Source of the DNA: Colwellia ponticola
GTDB lineage: Bacteria > Pseudomonadota > Gammaproteobacteria > Enterobacterales > Alteromonadaceae
Assembly: GCF_005885605.1 (NCBI RefSeq)
Contig: NZ_SZVP01000009.1
Location: 1 to 64,000, forward strand
Direction: 5' to 3'
Length of the DNA stretch: 64,000 nt
Both the position numbers and the translations under genes were made by a program. Each line of letters opens with the position of its first letter. The stretch's first letter is position 1. This document shows, in pieces, positions 19,025-27,850 of the stretch. The notes below the pieces were generated by a model, which was given only the letters and a program-made list of their open reading frames with translations, was not told the origin of the DNA and did not search any database.

Positions 19025-19939
19025 ATGCAAACACTAAACATACTTGATAATAGGTTTTCTCCATTTAACACCTATAGTACATTAAACACTGGTACGCTGG
19101 TTGCTGACAGCTTTAACCATAGTGTTGTTGATAAACGTCAAGTAATAGCGCTGATGACTAAATTACAAACCACATTAGATATAGATAAGCTATTAGATAT
19201 TTTTGCTGTAGAAGTAACAAAGTATATTGATTTTTCAGGTCTGTACTTTCAAAGTAAAGGCTTAAACAAAGTGCTTAGAGGCAGTAGAAAAGCCAAAAAA
19301 GAACGTCAATTTGAGCTAAAAATTGATAACGTTTTTATTGGTACACTAAGTTATGGTATTAACAGCCCTATCAGCGGAAAAAACTTTGAAGTATTAGAAC
19401 AGCTCCACCAGTGCTTATTATACCCACTTAAGAATGCTATTACTTATCATGAGGCGATAGCACTTGCTAGGCAGGATGCATTAACAGGGCTTGGTAATCG
19501 TCGGTCTTTCGACGAGCAATTAAAGCGTGCCATGCACAATGCTAATCGTCATCATAGTTTGGTTGGTTTAGTATTGGGCGACTTGAATAAATTTAAAGTC
19601 ATTAATGATACTTATGGTCATGTTACTGGCGACCTAGTGTTACAAGAGTTTGCCAATCTATTACGCTTGTGTATCCGTGATTCTGACAGTTTATTTAGAT
19701 TTGGCGGCGACGAATTCGCTATTATCGTTGAAAATGCGAATGATACTGCACTAAGTATTATTGAAAGTAGAATTAATTTCACGCTAAGTACTAATGCACT
19801 ACTGAACAACTACAACCTAGGCTGTAGTTTAGGGTCAACCTTTATGAATAGAGGTGATAACGAGGTTAGTTTTTTTAAACGAGCTGATGAGATACTTTAT
19901 CGTAGTAAAGTACAAGCTGCACGTTTAACCGTGGTATAG
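19025..19939 (+). CDS. Diguanylate cyclase (GGDEF domain)
   Basis: A 304-aa soluble protein. Residues about 35-145 look like a small GAF-type sensor region, and about 148-302 form a GGDEF domain. The intact GGDEF active site is at 227-231. The inhibitory RxxD site (Arg218-Asp221) sits five residues before it, so product inhibition by c-di-GMP is expected. No transmembrane helix or EAL domain is present. It should make c-di-GMP from GTP in response to an unknown cytoplasmic signal. Confidence 0.9.
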   Translation: MQTLNILDNRFSPFNTYSTLNTGTLVADSFNHSVVDKRQVIALMTKLQTTLDIDKLLDIFAVEVTKYIDFSGLYFQSKGLNKVLRGSRKAKKERQFELKIDNVFIGTLSYGINSPISGKNFEVLEQLHQCLLYPLKNAITYHEAIALARQDALTGLGNRRSFDEQLKRAMHNANRHHSLVGLVLGDLNKFKVINDTYGHVTGDLVLQEFANLLRLCIRDSDSLFRFGGDEFAIIVENANDTALSIIESRINFTLSTNALLNNYNLGCSLGSTFMNRGDNEVSFFKRADEILYRSKVQAARLTVV

Positions 19940-19966
19940 CATATAATCGAGCTTAGTATAAATCGA

Positions 19967-20704
19967 CTACTCATGCTGAGTAGCAAGCTTTTGCAAAGCG
20001 GCCTTGCGCTCACTTGTACTAGCATTAACTAATAGCCGACAAAAGCGAACCGCTTGAGCAAATGACTGTTCGTCGATATTCCCCTTTGCACTCTGTTGTA
20101 AAACAGCGATAACGTAATGTTCATCTAATAAAAATATTTTTGCATAATGATGAATGGCATCAGATAACGAGGGATACAATACGCCGTCAAAGTTAAAACT
20201 CTGCGCCTTTATCTCGTCAATCTCTATTTCTTGCAACTCCATCCCATTTACTACCAACGGCCAACCTAAATAGCTAACTCGGGCCTTAGCAACTTCATAG
20301 ATAAACCAAGCACTACGAGCAAAACCAGCAAAATTACCTTGCTCAAACTCACTATTTGCTAATTCTTCTTTAGTCCAATTAACACCAATAGAGAGGTCTT
20401 TAGCATAGCGCTGTATCAACTGTTTTTTTACATAACGTTTAACAGACGAAACCGTACTTCCTGTAGCTTTATTAGCTAATTGTTGGCATTCTTGGCAACT
20501 AGGAATGGAGATGCTAGCCGATGAACAAGTGTGAGATAAGGTCACATCACCATAAGCAGCGCTTTTAGAAGCATTAGAAGGAAAAATAAAAGCATTATTG
20601 CTAGGTTCACCACAAAACCAGCAACAATGCCTTTTATCAAAGGGGGTTTCCGTTATGATCACAGGTGTTATCACTGATTTTGTTAACTGAGTATGACTTT
20701 GCAT
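19967..20704 (-). CDS. Uncharacterised protein with N-terminal Cys-pair (zinc-finger-like) region
   Basis: I do not recognise this 245-aa protein. The N-terminal 80 residues contain CCWFCGE and, 40-50 residues later, PSCQECQQLANKA. The spaced CxxC pairs suggest a structural zinc site, similar in layout to HNH-type scaffolds but without a recognisable HNH catalytic triad. The remaining 160 residues are predicted soluble and mostly helical. No signal peptide or membrane segment is seen. It converges on the GGDEF gene with 27 bp between stops and lies downstream of rhlE, which may co-transcribe it. Confidence 0.65.
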   Translation of the reverse strand: MQSHTQLTKSVITPVIITETPFDKRHCCWFCGEPSNNAFIFPSNASKSAAYGDVTLSHTCSSASISIPSCQECQQLANKATGSTVSSVKRYVKKQLIQRYAKDLSIGVNWTKEELANSEFEQGNFAGFARSAWFIYEVAKARVSYLGWPLVVNGMELQEIEIDEIKAQSFNFDGVLYPSLSDAIHHYAKIFLLDEHYVIAVLQQSAKGNIDEQSFAQAVRFCRLLVNASTSERKAALQKLATQHE

Positions 20705-20775
20705 TGACTAAGTATTTACTTACTATTTACTTAATAATAGAAGATTATTGCGTTAAAGTTTAACGCTTTTATAAA

Positions 20776-22158
20776 TCAACGTTTCTTCTGTATCTTAGTA
20801 TTGTATTTACTCTCGCTACGCGTAGTTTTATTTTTATTATTCGCTTTAACTTTTACGTCTTTTTTTGCTAAGTTTTGGTTTTTTTCCTGTGTTGCACGAT
20901 ATCTATTTTTACTATCACGCTTGACTGTCGCTTGTTGGTATTCACTTGCTTCTAAGCGATTAAATTCATAACCTGGTGCGATAATACGTTCAAACTTTCG
21001 TTGAATGAGTTGTTCAATATTCTCTAAGAAACGTTCATCTTTCGGACTTACTAACGAAATAGCGGTACCTGACTTACCCGCTCTACCTGTACGGCCAACA
21101 CGGTGCACATAATCTTCAGCTAAAAACGGCAAGTGAAAGTTTACAACATAAGCAAGATCAGGTATGTCTAAACCGCGAGCGGCTACATCGGTTGCTACCA
21201 ATACGCGAACTTTGCCTTCTCTAAAATCTTCTAACGCTTTGTTTCGAGCTCCTTGTGTTTTGTCACCATGACACAAAGCTGCTTTAATACCATCAAGTTT
21301 TAATTCTTTTGCTAGTGTATTAGCACTTTCTTTTGTTCCTGCAAAGACTAATACTTGCTTCCAATTATTAACACCAATAATTTCTGACAGTAATTCGCGT
21401 TTCCGCTCTTCAGTTACCCAGTAAACCGCTTGTTTTATTTTACCCGAGGTGGTGTTTTCTTTAGCAACACTGATTGTTTTAGGTGATTTTAAAAGTTGAT
21501 TGGCTAATGACTTAACCCGATCTGAAAAAGTTGCTGAAAACATCAAGGTTTGATGCTTATGCTTAATCGCTAATAATAACTTTTCAATGTCAGCTAAAAA
21601 ACCCATGTCTAACATACGATCGGCTTCATCAAGAACAAGAAACTTTACTTGTGCTAAGTCCACATTACGTAGTGCTAAATGCTCTAATAATCGACCTGGT
21701 GTTGCGACTAATACATCAACACCTTGTTTCAACATGTTCGTTTGTGATGCCATTTTACCGCCACCATAAACCACACCACATTTTACCGGCAAATATTGGC
21801 TAAACTGTTTGATATTATCGCTCACTTGATTGGCAAGTTCGCGAGTTGGCGTCAAAATCAATGCCCGAATGGCTTGACCTGAAGCACTTTTTACTTCAAC
21901 AGCACTTAACTCACCAGACTGTTCATCGCTAGCAGGAACTGAGCTATTAGCCGCATGATTAGCCTTAGCGATAGCCTCTAAAATAGGTAAACTAAATGCG
22001 GCGGTTTTACCTGTACCTGTTTGTGCACTGGCGAGTAAATCAACGCCTTGGCGAATAACCGGAATTGCTTCTTGTTGAATAGGGGTTAAGTTTTTATACC
22101 CACACGCTTTAACCGCTTTTAATAAATCAGCTGATAAACCAATTGCATCAACACTCAT
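20776..22158 (-). CDS. rhlE: DEAD-box ATP-dependent RNA helicase (RhlE-type)
   Basis: A 460-aa DEAD-box helicase with the complete core: AQTGTGKT (45-52, Walker A), VLDEADRMLDMGF (motif II), SATF (motif III) and HRVGRTGRAG (motif VI). The last 60-70 residues are a basic, Lys/Arg/Asn-rich tail, as in RhlE-type helicases, likely adding non-specific RNA binding. A linker at about residues 72-90 (S/A/E-rich) extends the region between motifs I and Ia. Such helicases remodel rRNA or mRNA and often aid cold growth. RhlE versus another DEAD-box paralogue is a judgement from the compact core and basic tail. Confidence 0.85.
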   Translation of the reverse strand: MSVDAIGLSADLLKAVKACGYKNLTPIQQEAIPVIRQGVDLLASAQTGTGKTAAFSLPILEAIAKANHAANSSVPASDEQSGELSAVEVKSASGQAIRALILTPTRELANQVSDNIKQFSQYLPVKCGVVYGGGKMASQTNMLKQGVDVLVATPGRLLEHLALRNVDLAQVKFLVLDEADRMLDMGFLADIEKLLLAIKHKHQTLMFSATFSDRVKSLANQLLKSPKTISVAKENTTSGKIKQAVYWVTEERKRELLSEIIGVNNWKQVLVFAGTKESANTLAKELKLDGIKAALCHGDKTQGARNKALEDFREGKVRVLVATDVAARGLDIPDLAYVVNFHLPFLAEDYVHRVGRTGRAGKSGTAISLVSPKDERFLENIEQLIQRKFERIIAPGYEFNRLEASEYQQATVKRDSKNRYRATQEKNQNLAKKDVKVKANNKNKTTRSESKYNTKIQKKR

Positions 22159-22336
22159 ATGTCACCTAAACCCTAAATAAACTCGTAAAATACTGAAATA
22201 GCATAATTGGAGCGGATTATAATACATATTGTTGTTAAAAGCAGAACTTGTCTTGATTAATTATCATCAGTATTAATGGTTAGCAATGGTGATAGAAAGT
22301 TAGTTTAGAATTTAGCTAAGCAAGTTAACTACGTGA

Positions 22337-22969
22337 TTAATTGTGCTTTGTTATCGGCGCAGCAACACCTGCAGCAACATAAGGAATAACGCGCTCAATA
22401 ACTCCAGCTATATCTAGCTTATTATCAAAATCATTTTGAGCAATATCAATCAAAGCTTCACTTGACGACATAGTGAAAACAATAGTCCCCATAGTAAAAT
22501 GTAAACGCCAAAACATTTCTTCAGTACTTAATTCAGGGTAAGCAATTTTTACCGCTTGAGTGAAATGAGTAAAAACATTAGGATATTGCGTAGTTAAAAA
22601 CCAGCGTAAAAAGCCTTGGCTATCGGTATAACCACGTCCTAATAGTTGTAAAAAGGTACTCGTACCATTTACCTTAAATTCATTAAGGTATAGTAATGGC
22701 TCTATAAAGGCAGAAAAAACATCGTGTAAACTCGGTTTTTCTTCTGCTTGGCAAATTAAGGCTAAGGCCGCCTCTAATTGAGGGGAAAGTTCATCCATAT
22801 AGCGAGACATAACCGCTTTAATAAGCTCTTTTTTTGAGCCAAAGTGATAATTTACCGCAGCTAAGTTGACATTAGCTTGGCTAGTAATTTCTCTTAAAGA
22901 AGTACCGTTAAAGCCTTTATCGGCAAAAAGCACATCAGCTGCATCTAATATTTTATTTTTGGTACTCAT
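22337..22969 (-). CDS. psrA: TetR-family regulator, PsrA-like (fatty-acid metabolism)
   Basis: A 210-aa TetR protein. The N-terminal helix-turn-helix contains NVNLAAVNYHFGSKKELIKA. The C-terminal domain has LLGRGYTDSQGFLRWFL and FWRLHFTMGTIVFTMSSSEAL, closely matching my recall of Pseudomonas PsrA. That protein senses long-chain fatty acids and controls beta-oxidation genes, and it replaces FadR in many Alteromonadales. Candidate AAAC-n4-GTTT operators lie upstream (for example 23101-23112). The gene is monocistronic and lies head-to-tail with rhlE (178-bp gap). Assignment to PsrA rather than a generic TetR is likely but not certain. Confidence 0.75.
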   Translation of the reverse strand: MSTKNKILDAADVLFADKGFNGTSLREITSQANVNLAAVNYHFGSKKELIKAVMSRYMDELSPQLEAALALICQAEEKPSLHDVFSAFIEPLLYLNEFKVNGTSTFLQLLGRGYTDSQGFLRWFLTTQYPNVFTHFTQAVKIAYPELSTEEMFWRLHFTMGTIVFTMSSSEALIDIAQNDFDNKLDIAGVIERVIPYVAAGVAAPITKHN

Positions 22970-23100
22970 ACTTCAACTTCTAACTGTTTGCGGTGTTATG
23001 TGTGGTGTTAATCATTTAACGAGTTAACATTTATGGCCATTAATAAACAGGTTTGATGTCCACTTTATATGCTAGCGGCTATAAACCAAACAACTAATTA

Positions 23101-23112
23101 AAACATCTGTTT
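23101..23112. promoter_or_regulatory. Candidate PsrA operator
   Basis: AAACATCTGTTT fits the AAAC-n4-GTTT core recalled for PsrA-type operators, and A/T flanks extend the dyad symmetry. It lies 132 bp upstream of the psrA start, so autoregulation is plausible. The site is short and could arise by chance in AT-rich DNA. Confidence 0.35.
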
Positions 23113-23339
23113 AAAATAACGTACTTTTTGTAAATAGGTCAAGCTTTAAAGAGCAGCTAGATAAGAATAATTAATCGTAGAGTATATCACGCGCTTTATT
23201 ACAAATCGTTACGCTATTAATACAGTAAAACACAGTGTGAGCATTTATTATTATTTCAGTTTCAAACAGGCGATAATTTAAATAACTTATTTCCCTATAG
23301 TGTTTTTTATATGTCATTGTTTTGTTTGTTATTGTTTTA

Positions 23340-23398
23340 TATCCCAACCCTCTTTTATGTTGTTCTTTGCTCATTCATTTTTGAATGAGCTTTTTTTT
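23340..23398 (+). ncRNA. Candidate small RNA (or leader attenuator) ending in an orphan terminator
   Basis: The 3' end is well defined by the terminator at 23369-23398. The preceding bases are C-rich then U-rich (CCCAACCCTC at 23343-23352, then TTTTATGTTGTTCTT), the usual appearance of an Hfq-type small RNA with an anti-Shine-Dalgarno seed. The 5' end is unknown. The alternative is an attenuator in a long leader of the M2 peptidase gene, which starts 109 bp downstream. Confidence 0.4.
23369..23398 (+). terminator. Intrinsic terminator without an upstream gene
   Basis: GCTCATTCA (23369-23377), a TTTT loop and TGAATGAGC (23382-23390) make a 9-bp perfect stem followed by eight T residues. It is oriented on the plus strand. 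The nearest plus-strand gene upstream ends at 19939. Confidence 0.88.
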
Positions 23399-23506
23399 GC
23401 CTAAAATTTACGTACTGCTAGCCTAGTTTCCTTATAAACTTGTTTCAATCAAACAATTTCATATAATAATAACACCTCCTATTTCTACCCTTAAAAAAAT
23501 AATAAT

Positions 23507-25366
23507 ATGAAATTAGTTAAGAAAAAATTTAAGTTTACCTGTCTTGCCTTAATGATTGCCGCTGCCTTAACAGGGTGTGATAACGCGTCAAATCCCCCAA
23601 CACAGGCAGAAAAAACATCAGTGGTTAACACACAACAAACATTAACCGCAGCAGATGCACAACAATTTTTAGATGAGGTTGCCAAAGAAATGGTAACGTT
23701 AAATTTAGAAGGTTCACGTGCTGCTTGGATTTATGCGAATTTTATTACCGAAGACACCGCTGCGTTAGCTGCACAAGCCGATCAAAAGTCAACAGACGCT
23801 GGTGTTAGGTTCGCCATGAAAGCAGCAACCTTTGATAAGGTAGCGGTAAACGAAACACAGCGACGCCAACTCAACTTTTTAAAGCAAAGCTTAGTTATGC
23901 CTGCACCACAAGATGCTCAAAAATCTGCCGAACTAGCCACTATTGGCGCTAAACTAGGTAGTATTTACGGTAAAGGGAGCTACACCACCCAAGCAGGTGA
24001 GAAACTTAGCTTAGGCGATATAACCGCTAAAATGGCTAACTCTCGTGATTATGATGAATTACTTGAGCTATGGTCTGGTTGGCGTGAAATTAGTCCTGAA
24101 ATGAAACCTCTTTATACCCGACAAGCTGAGCTTGCAAACGAAGGCGCTAAAGGCCTTGGTTACCAAGATTTAGGCTCAATGTGGCGTTCAAATTATGATA
24201 TGCCCGCTGATGACTTTGCTAAAGAGCTGGATCGTTTATGGGGACAAGTTAAACCTTTATATGATGACTTACATTGCTATGTAAGAACCGAATTAGGCGA
24301 AACTTACGGCACCGATAAAGTTGCCCAAGACCAACCTATTCCTGCCCATTTACTCGGTAATATGTGGGCGCAGTCTTGGGGGAACATTTATGATTTAGTG
24401 GCACCCGAAGATGCCGATCCTGGTTATGATATCACTCAGCAATTAGCTGTACATAACTACGATGAAATAGAGATGGTTAAAGGCGCTGAAAAATTCTTTA
24501 CCTCATTAGGGTTTGAGCCATTACCTGAAACCTTTTATCAACGTTCATTATTTACTAAACCAGCAGATAGAGACGTCACTTGTCACGCCAGCGCTTGGGA
24601 TCTTGATGCCAAAGACGATATTCGCATCAAAATGTGTATTCAAAAAACGGGGGAAGAGTTTAATGTAATTCATCATGAATTAGGACATAACTTCTATCAG
24701 CGTGCTTATAAAAACCAACCCGTATATTTCCAAAATAGTGCTAATGACGGTTTTCATGAAGCCATTGGCGATACGATTGCTTTATCAGTTACACCTAAGT
24801 ACTTAAGAGAGATAGGCCTTATTGACACCATTCCTGATGAGTCAAAAGATATTGGCTTATTGATGAAAAAAGCACTTGATAAAATTGCTTTTATCCCTTT
24901 TGGTTTAATGGTTGATCAATGGCGCTGGCAAGTATACTCAGGTAAAATAACGCCTGAAAACTACAACAGCGCATGGTGGGAGTTACGTGAGAAATACCAA
25001 GGTGTTGCCGCGCCAATAGAGCGTGATATTAATGCTTTTGATCCCGGCGCTAAATACCACGTCCCCGGTGGCGTACCATATAGCCGTTATTTCTTAGCAC
25101 ACATTCAACAATTTGAATTTCATCGTGCATTATGTGAAATATCAGGTAATACCGCCCCCATTCATCGTTGTTCTATTTACAATTCAAAAGAAGCCGGTAC
25201 AGCACTAAATAAAATGTTAGAAATGGGCTCAAGCCAACCATGGCAACAAGCGTATAAGGTAATTACCGGAAATGAACAAATGGATGCCAGTGCTATTTTA
25301 GATTACTTCGCGCCCTTACATGTATGGTTGAAAAACAAAAACCAGGGTAAACAATGTGGCTTTTAG
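23507..25366 (+). CDS. M2-family peptidyl-dipeptidase (ACE-like) lipoprotein
   Basis: A 619-aa zinc metallopeptidase of the angiotensin-converting-enzyme family (M2). The N-terminus is a lipoprotein signal with the lipobox LTGC around residue 23, so it should be lipid-anchored in the envelope. The zinc site is HELGH (His390, Glu391, His394) with the third ligand Glu418 in HEAIGDT. Length is normal for a single-domain bacterial ACE. It removes C-terminal dipeptides from oligopeptides, suiting a peptide-scavenging marine heterotroph. It is flanked by terminators on both sides and is monocistronic. Confidence 0.92.
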   Translation: MKLVKKKFKFTCLALMIAAALTGCDNASNPPTQAEKTSVVNTQQTLTAADAQQFLDEVAKEMVTLNLEGSRAAWIYANFITEDTAALAAQADQKSTDAGVRFAMKAATFDKVAVNETQRRQLNFLKQSLVMPAPQDAQKSAELATIGAKLGSIYGKGSYTTQAGEKLSLGDITAKMANSRDYDELLELWSGWREISPEMKPLYTRQAELANEGAKGLGYQDLGSMWRSNYDMPADDFAKELDRLWGQVKPLYDDLHCYVRTELGETYGTDKVAQDQPIPAHLLGNMWAQSWGNIYDLVAPEDADPGYDITQQLAVHNYDEIEMVKGAEKFFTSLGFEPLPETFYQRSLFTKPADRDVTCHASAWDLDAKDDIRIKMCIQKTGEEFNVIHHELGHNFYQRAYKNQPVYFQNSANDGFHEAIGDTIALSVTPKYLREIGLIDTIPDESKDIGLLMKKALDKIAFIPFGLMVDQWRWQVYSGKITPENYNSAWWELREKYQGVAAPIERDINAFDPGAKYHVPGGVPYSRYFLAHIQQFEFHRALCEISGNTAPIHRCSIYNSKEAGTALNKMLEMGSSQPWQQAYKVITGNEQMDASAILDYFAPLHVWLKNKNQGKQCGF

Positions 25367-25395
25367 TAACTAATCCTTTATGATTAAAGCATTAT

Positions 25396-25446
25396 AAAAA
25401 AGCCCCGTATCTTAAGCTATTAACTAAAGATAACGGGGCTTTTTTA
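25396..25446. terminator. Bidirectional terminator between the M2 peptidase and bkdB
   Basis: AAAAAGCCCCGT and ACGGGGCTTTTTT form a GC-rich stem with flanking A and T tracts. It lies between convergent genes and can serve both strands. The 26-nt interior contains a weaker inner pairing. Confidence 0.88.
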
Positions 25447-25471
25447 GTGCAGAGATTTAACTGTGCTGTAT

Positions 25472-26722
25472 CTAACTCATATGTACTAGCATATGACTCG
25501 GCTTTTCTAGGAATGATTTCCATAGATTACAAAAACGCGCAATAGTAGCGCCATCTATAACACGATGATCGCCAGACCAACTCACTTGCATAATACTGCG
25601 TGCTTCTACCCCACCTTGTTCATTAAAACGCGGTAATGTTTGTACTTTACCTAAAGCAACAATAGCGACTTCTGGTTTGTTGATAATGGGTGTGGCTACC
25701 GTACCGCCGATTGCCCCAATATTAGAAATAGTAATAGTGCCACCTTTTAAGTCGTCACTAGCAACACGGCCACTTCGCGCATCTTCTGTTAAACGTTCAA
25801 TATCGTTAGCCAATGTTATGATTGACTTAGCTTGTACCTGCTTAATGTTAGGGACAAGTAAGCCGGCTTTAGCATCAACTGCCATACCAATATTATGATC
25901 GTTAAAGTAAGTAAGCTCGGTGCACTCATCATTAACTTGTGAATTAACAATAGGATATTCTTTAAGCGCTAATGACATCGCTTTCATAAAAAACGGCATC
26001 ATAGTTAACTTAATATTTTGCTTAGCGTAAACTTCTTTGAGTTCACTGCGCAGCGCAATGAGCTCAGTGAGGTCTATTTCTTCACAATAAGTAAAGTGTG
26101 GAATAGTACTGACGCTATCTTGCATCGCTGTAGCCATTATTTTTTTAATGCCACGAATAGACTCTACTCTGTCATTGTCATTGTCATTGTCATTGTCATT
26201 GTCATTGTCATTAATGTTATTCTCTGCATTGTCGTTATGAGCAAGCACGTCATCTTTATAAACACGACCTTTTTTACCACTGCCAGTAACGTGATGAATG
26301 TTAATATCTAACTCACGCGCAACACGTCTAACCGCCGGGCTGGCGAGGGCTTTTTCGCTAGTTGCTTTCAGTGTTATCTCTTTCTCTGATTTAGCTGTGA
26401 CTTGAGCTATAGTGTCAGACTGAGCTTCATCAATAGCTTTAGGCTCGACCTTAACTACCACAGTCTCACTAGCGCTAGTGTCATCTTCTGGTGTCATAGA
26501 AAAAAGCGGTGAATGTACTTTAGCTATTTCACCTTGCTTATAATAAAGTTTTTCCACCACCCCTGAATACATAGCGGGTATTTGTACTAAGGCTTTATCT
26601 GTCATCACATCAGCAACAGGCTGATCTTCAACAATAACTTCACCTTCTGTAACTAACCATTCGACGAGCTCACACTCAACGATACCTTCACCTATATCAG
26701 GTAATATAAAATCAATACTCAT
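25472..26722 (-). CDS. bkdB: Branched-chain 2-oxoacid dehydrogenase E2 (dihydrolipoyl acyltransferase)
   Basis: A 416-aa E2. The ATG at 26722 is preferred: CAGGA lies seven bases upstream, and the open frame extends only to a TTG five codons earlier. The N-terminal lipoyl domain (about 1-75) contains VMTDKALVQ with the lipoyl Lys. A small E1/E3-binding domain (ASPAVRRVARELDI) follows, and the C-terminal catalytic domain ends with the acyltransferase motif SWSGDHRVIDGATIARF. The linker before the catalytic domain contains seven tandem Asn-Asp dipeptides encoded by a perfect hexanucleotide repeat. Last gene of the bkd operon; E3 must come from elsewhere. Confidence 0.92.
   Translation of the reverse strand: MSIDFILPDIGEGIVECELVEWLVTEGEVIVEDQPVADVMTDKALVQIPAMYSGVVEKLYYKQGEIAKVHSPLFSMTPEDDTSASETVVVKVEPKAIDEAQSDTIAQVTAKSEKEITLKATSEKALASPAVRRVARELDINIHHVTGSGKKGRVYKDDVLAHNDNAENNINDNDNDNDNDNDNDRVESIRGIKKIMATAMQDSVSTIPHFTYCEEIDLTELIALRSELKEVYAKQNIKLTMMPFFMKAMSLALKEYPIVNSQVNDECTELTYFNDHNIGMAVDAKAGLLVPNIKQVQAKSIITLANDIERLTEDARSGRVASDDLKGGTITISNIGAIGGTVATPIINKPEVAIVALGKVQTLPRFNEQGGVEARSIMQVSWSGDHRVIDGATIARFCNLWKSFLEKPSHMLVHMS
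26171..26212 (-). repeat. Seven-copy hexanucleotide repeat inside bkdB
   Basis: GTCATT is repeated seven times without error (42 bp), reading AATGAC = Asn-Asp on the coding strand. It lies in the linker between the E3-binding and catalytic domains. The unit is a multiple of three, so copy-number change keeps the frame and only alters linker length. Confidence 0.95.
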
Positions 26723-26751
26723 GTTTTTTTCCTGCAAATAGAGGGTTATCG

Positions 26752-27729
26752 TTAAAAGTTAACGGTTTTTATAATTGCTTCATACACTTTTAGATGATCA
26801 CTAACATATTCTTTTTCTAATGCTAATGGGTAAGGCGTATCTAAACCACAAACCCGTGCAATAGGTGATTCAAGGTGTAAGAAACATTCGCTTTGAATAG
26901 TGGCTGCAATTTCACTAGCAAAACCTGCTGTTAATGGCGCTTCCTGACTAATAAGTAAACGCCCTGTTTTCATTACTGAATTGCTAATAGTCTCGATATC
27001 CCAAGGTAAAATAGTGCGTAAATCGATGACTTCACAGGAAATACCTTCGTTACTTACCATTTGTGCGGCTTTTTCAATAATTTCCATTTGCGCTCCCCAA
27101 GCAAGTAAGGTGATATCGGTACCGGTTTGTATCACTTCAGCCTTACCTAAGGGTAATTGATAATCTTCTTCGGGAACTTCACCAACCGAGGCACGATAAA
27201 GCCTCTTTGGTTCAAAAAATATCACCGGATTATCATCACGAATAGAAGCAAGTAGTAACCCTTTAGCTTGATAAGGATTACGTGGTATAACAACTTTTAA
27301 GCCCGGTGTATGAGCAAAATAAGCTTCTGGTGATTGGCTATGGTACAAACCACCAGCAATACCGCCACCGTATGGGCTACGAATAGTCAGTTTCCCTACA
27401 TTGAATTGATTACCGCTGCGATAGCGGAATTTAGCCGCTTCATTGACGATTTGATCAAAGGCTGGAAAAATATAATCAGCAAACTGGATTTCAGCAATAG
27501 CAACACTACCTTGCGCAGCTAAACCATTGGCAAAACCAATAATGCCCTGCTCTACCAGCGGACTATTAAAGCAACGCGCTTTACCATATTTTTCTTGCAA
27601 ACCACTGGTAGCGCGAAACACGCCGCCAAAGTGACCAACATCTTCACCAAAACATACTGTACGGTCATTGTCAGCCATAGCAATATCAAGTGCGCCGTTA
27701 ATCGCTTGTAATAAATTAATTTTTGCCAT
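26752..27729 (-). CDS. bkdA2: Branched-chain 2-oxoacid dehydrogenase E1, beta subunit
   Basis: A 325-aa transketolase-like E1 beta subunit. [15 protein letters not shown] near the N-terminus and [20 protein letters not shown] in the middle are typical of branched-chain rather than pyruvate E1 beta chains. I prefer the ATG at 27729 (MAKINLLQ), because the ATG three codons earlier lies only two bases from GGGGAA. That Shine-Dalgarno sits inside a duplicated copy of the bkdA1 3' end. With BkdA1 it decarboxylates the Val, Leu and Ile oxoacids. Confidence 0.92.
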   Translation of the reverse strand: MAKINLLQAINGALDIAMADNDRTVCFGEDVGHFGGVFRATSGLQEKYGKARCFNSPLVEQGIIGFANGLAAQGSVAIAEIQFADYIFPAFDQIVNEAAKFRYRSGNQFNVGKLTIRSPYGGGIAGGLYHSQSPEAYFAHTPGLKVVIPRNPYQAKGLLLASIRDDNPVIFFEPKRLYRASVGEVPEEDYQLPLGKAEVIQTGTDITLLAWGAQMEIIEKAAQMVSNEGISCEVIDLRTILPWDIETISNSVMKTGRLLISQEAPLTAGFASEIAATIQSECFLHLESPIARVCGLDTPYPLALEKEYVSDHLKVYEAIIKTVNF

Positions 27730-27731
27730 GA

Positions 27732-27848
27732 TTAACATTTCCCCGCTGCTGTAACTGGATAAGCTTCAACTGGGTAAGCTTCAACTGGGTAAGCTTCATT
27801 GAAGTGAGTGTAGATACAAAATAATTGTTCAATATAAATTTGCGTCAT
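27732..27848 (-). CDS. Possible 38-aa small protein with three EAYPV repeats, between bkdA1 and bkdA2
   Basis: An ATG two bases after the bkdA1 stop opens a 39-codon frame ending just inside the bkdA2 start region. The predicted peptide has a hydrophobic-aromatic N-terminus ([16 protein letters not shown]), then EAYPV three times, then TAAGKC. The end resembles the BkdA1 C-terminus (EAYPFTAGKF), and the DNA for this part is a degenerate copy of the bkdA1 3' end, with the 15-bp unit GAAGCTTACCCAGTT present three times. GGGGA lies 10 bases before the ATG. It may be a real coupled peptide, or only a non-functional duplication scar that happens to be open. Confidence 0.4.
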   Translation of the reverse strand: MTQIYIEQLFCIYTHFNEAYPVEAYPVEAYPVTAAGKC

Positions 27849-27850
27849 TA

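Larger units (their letters stand above)
22970..23506. other. Gene-free divergent region with an orphan terminator
   Basis: This 537-bp stretch between psrA (minus) and the M2 peptidase gene (plus) has no convincing gene. It holds possible PsrA boxes at 23045-23054 (AAAC-AG-GTTT) and 23101-23112 (AAAC-ATCT-GTTT). A textbook plus-strand terminator sits at 23369-23398, although no plus-strand gene ends there. A 67-codon minus-strand reading frame at 23171-23374 begins inside the terminator hairpin, has no ribosome binding site and looks spurious. Confidence 0.7.

Noticed and set aside
23171..23374. 67-codon minus-strand reading frame in the psrA/M2-peptidase spacer
   Set aside because: Its start codon lies inside the terminator hairpin, there is no ribosome binding site, and the composition looks like random AT-rich translation.
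26171..26212. Short tandem array as a CRISPR-like repeat
   Set aside because: The 6-bp units are contiguous without spacers and are in-frame codons of bkdB.
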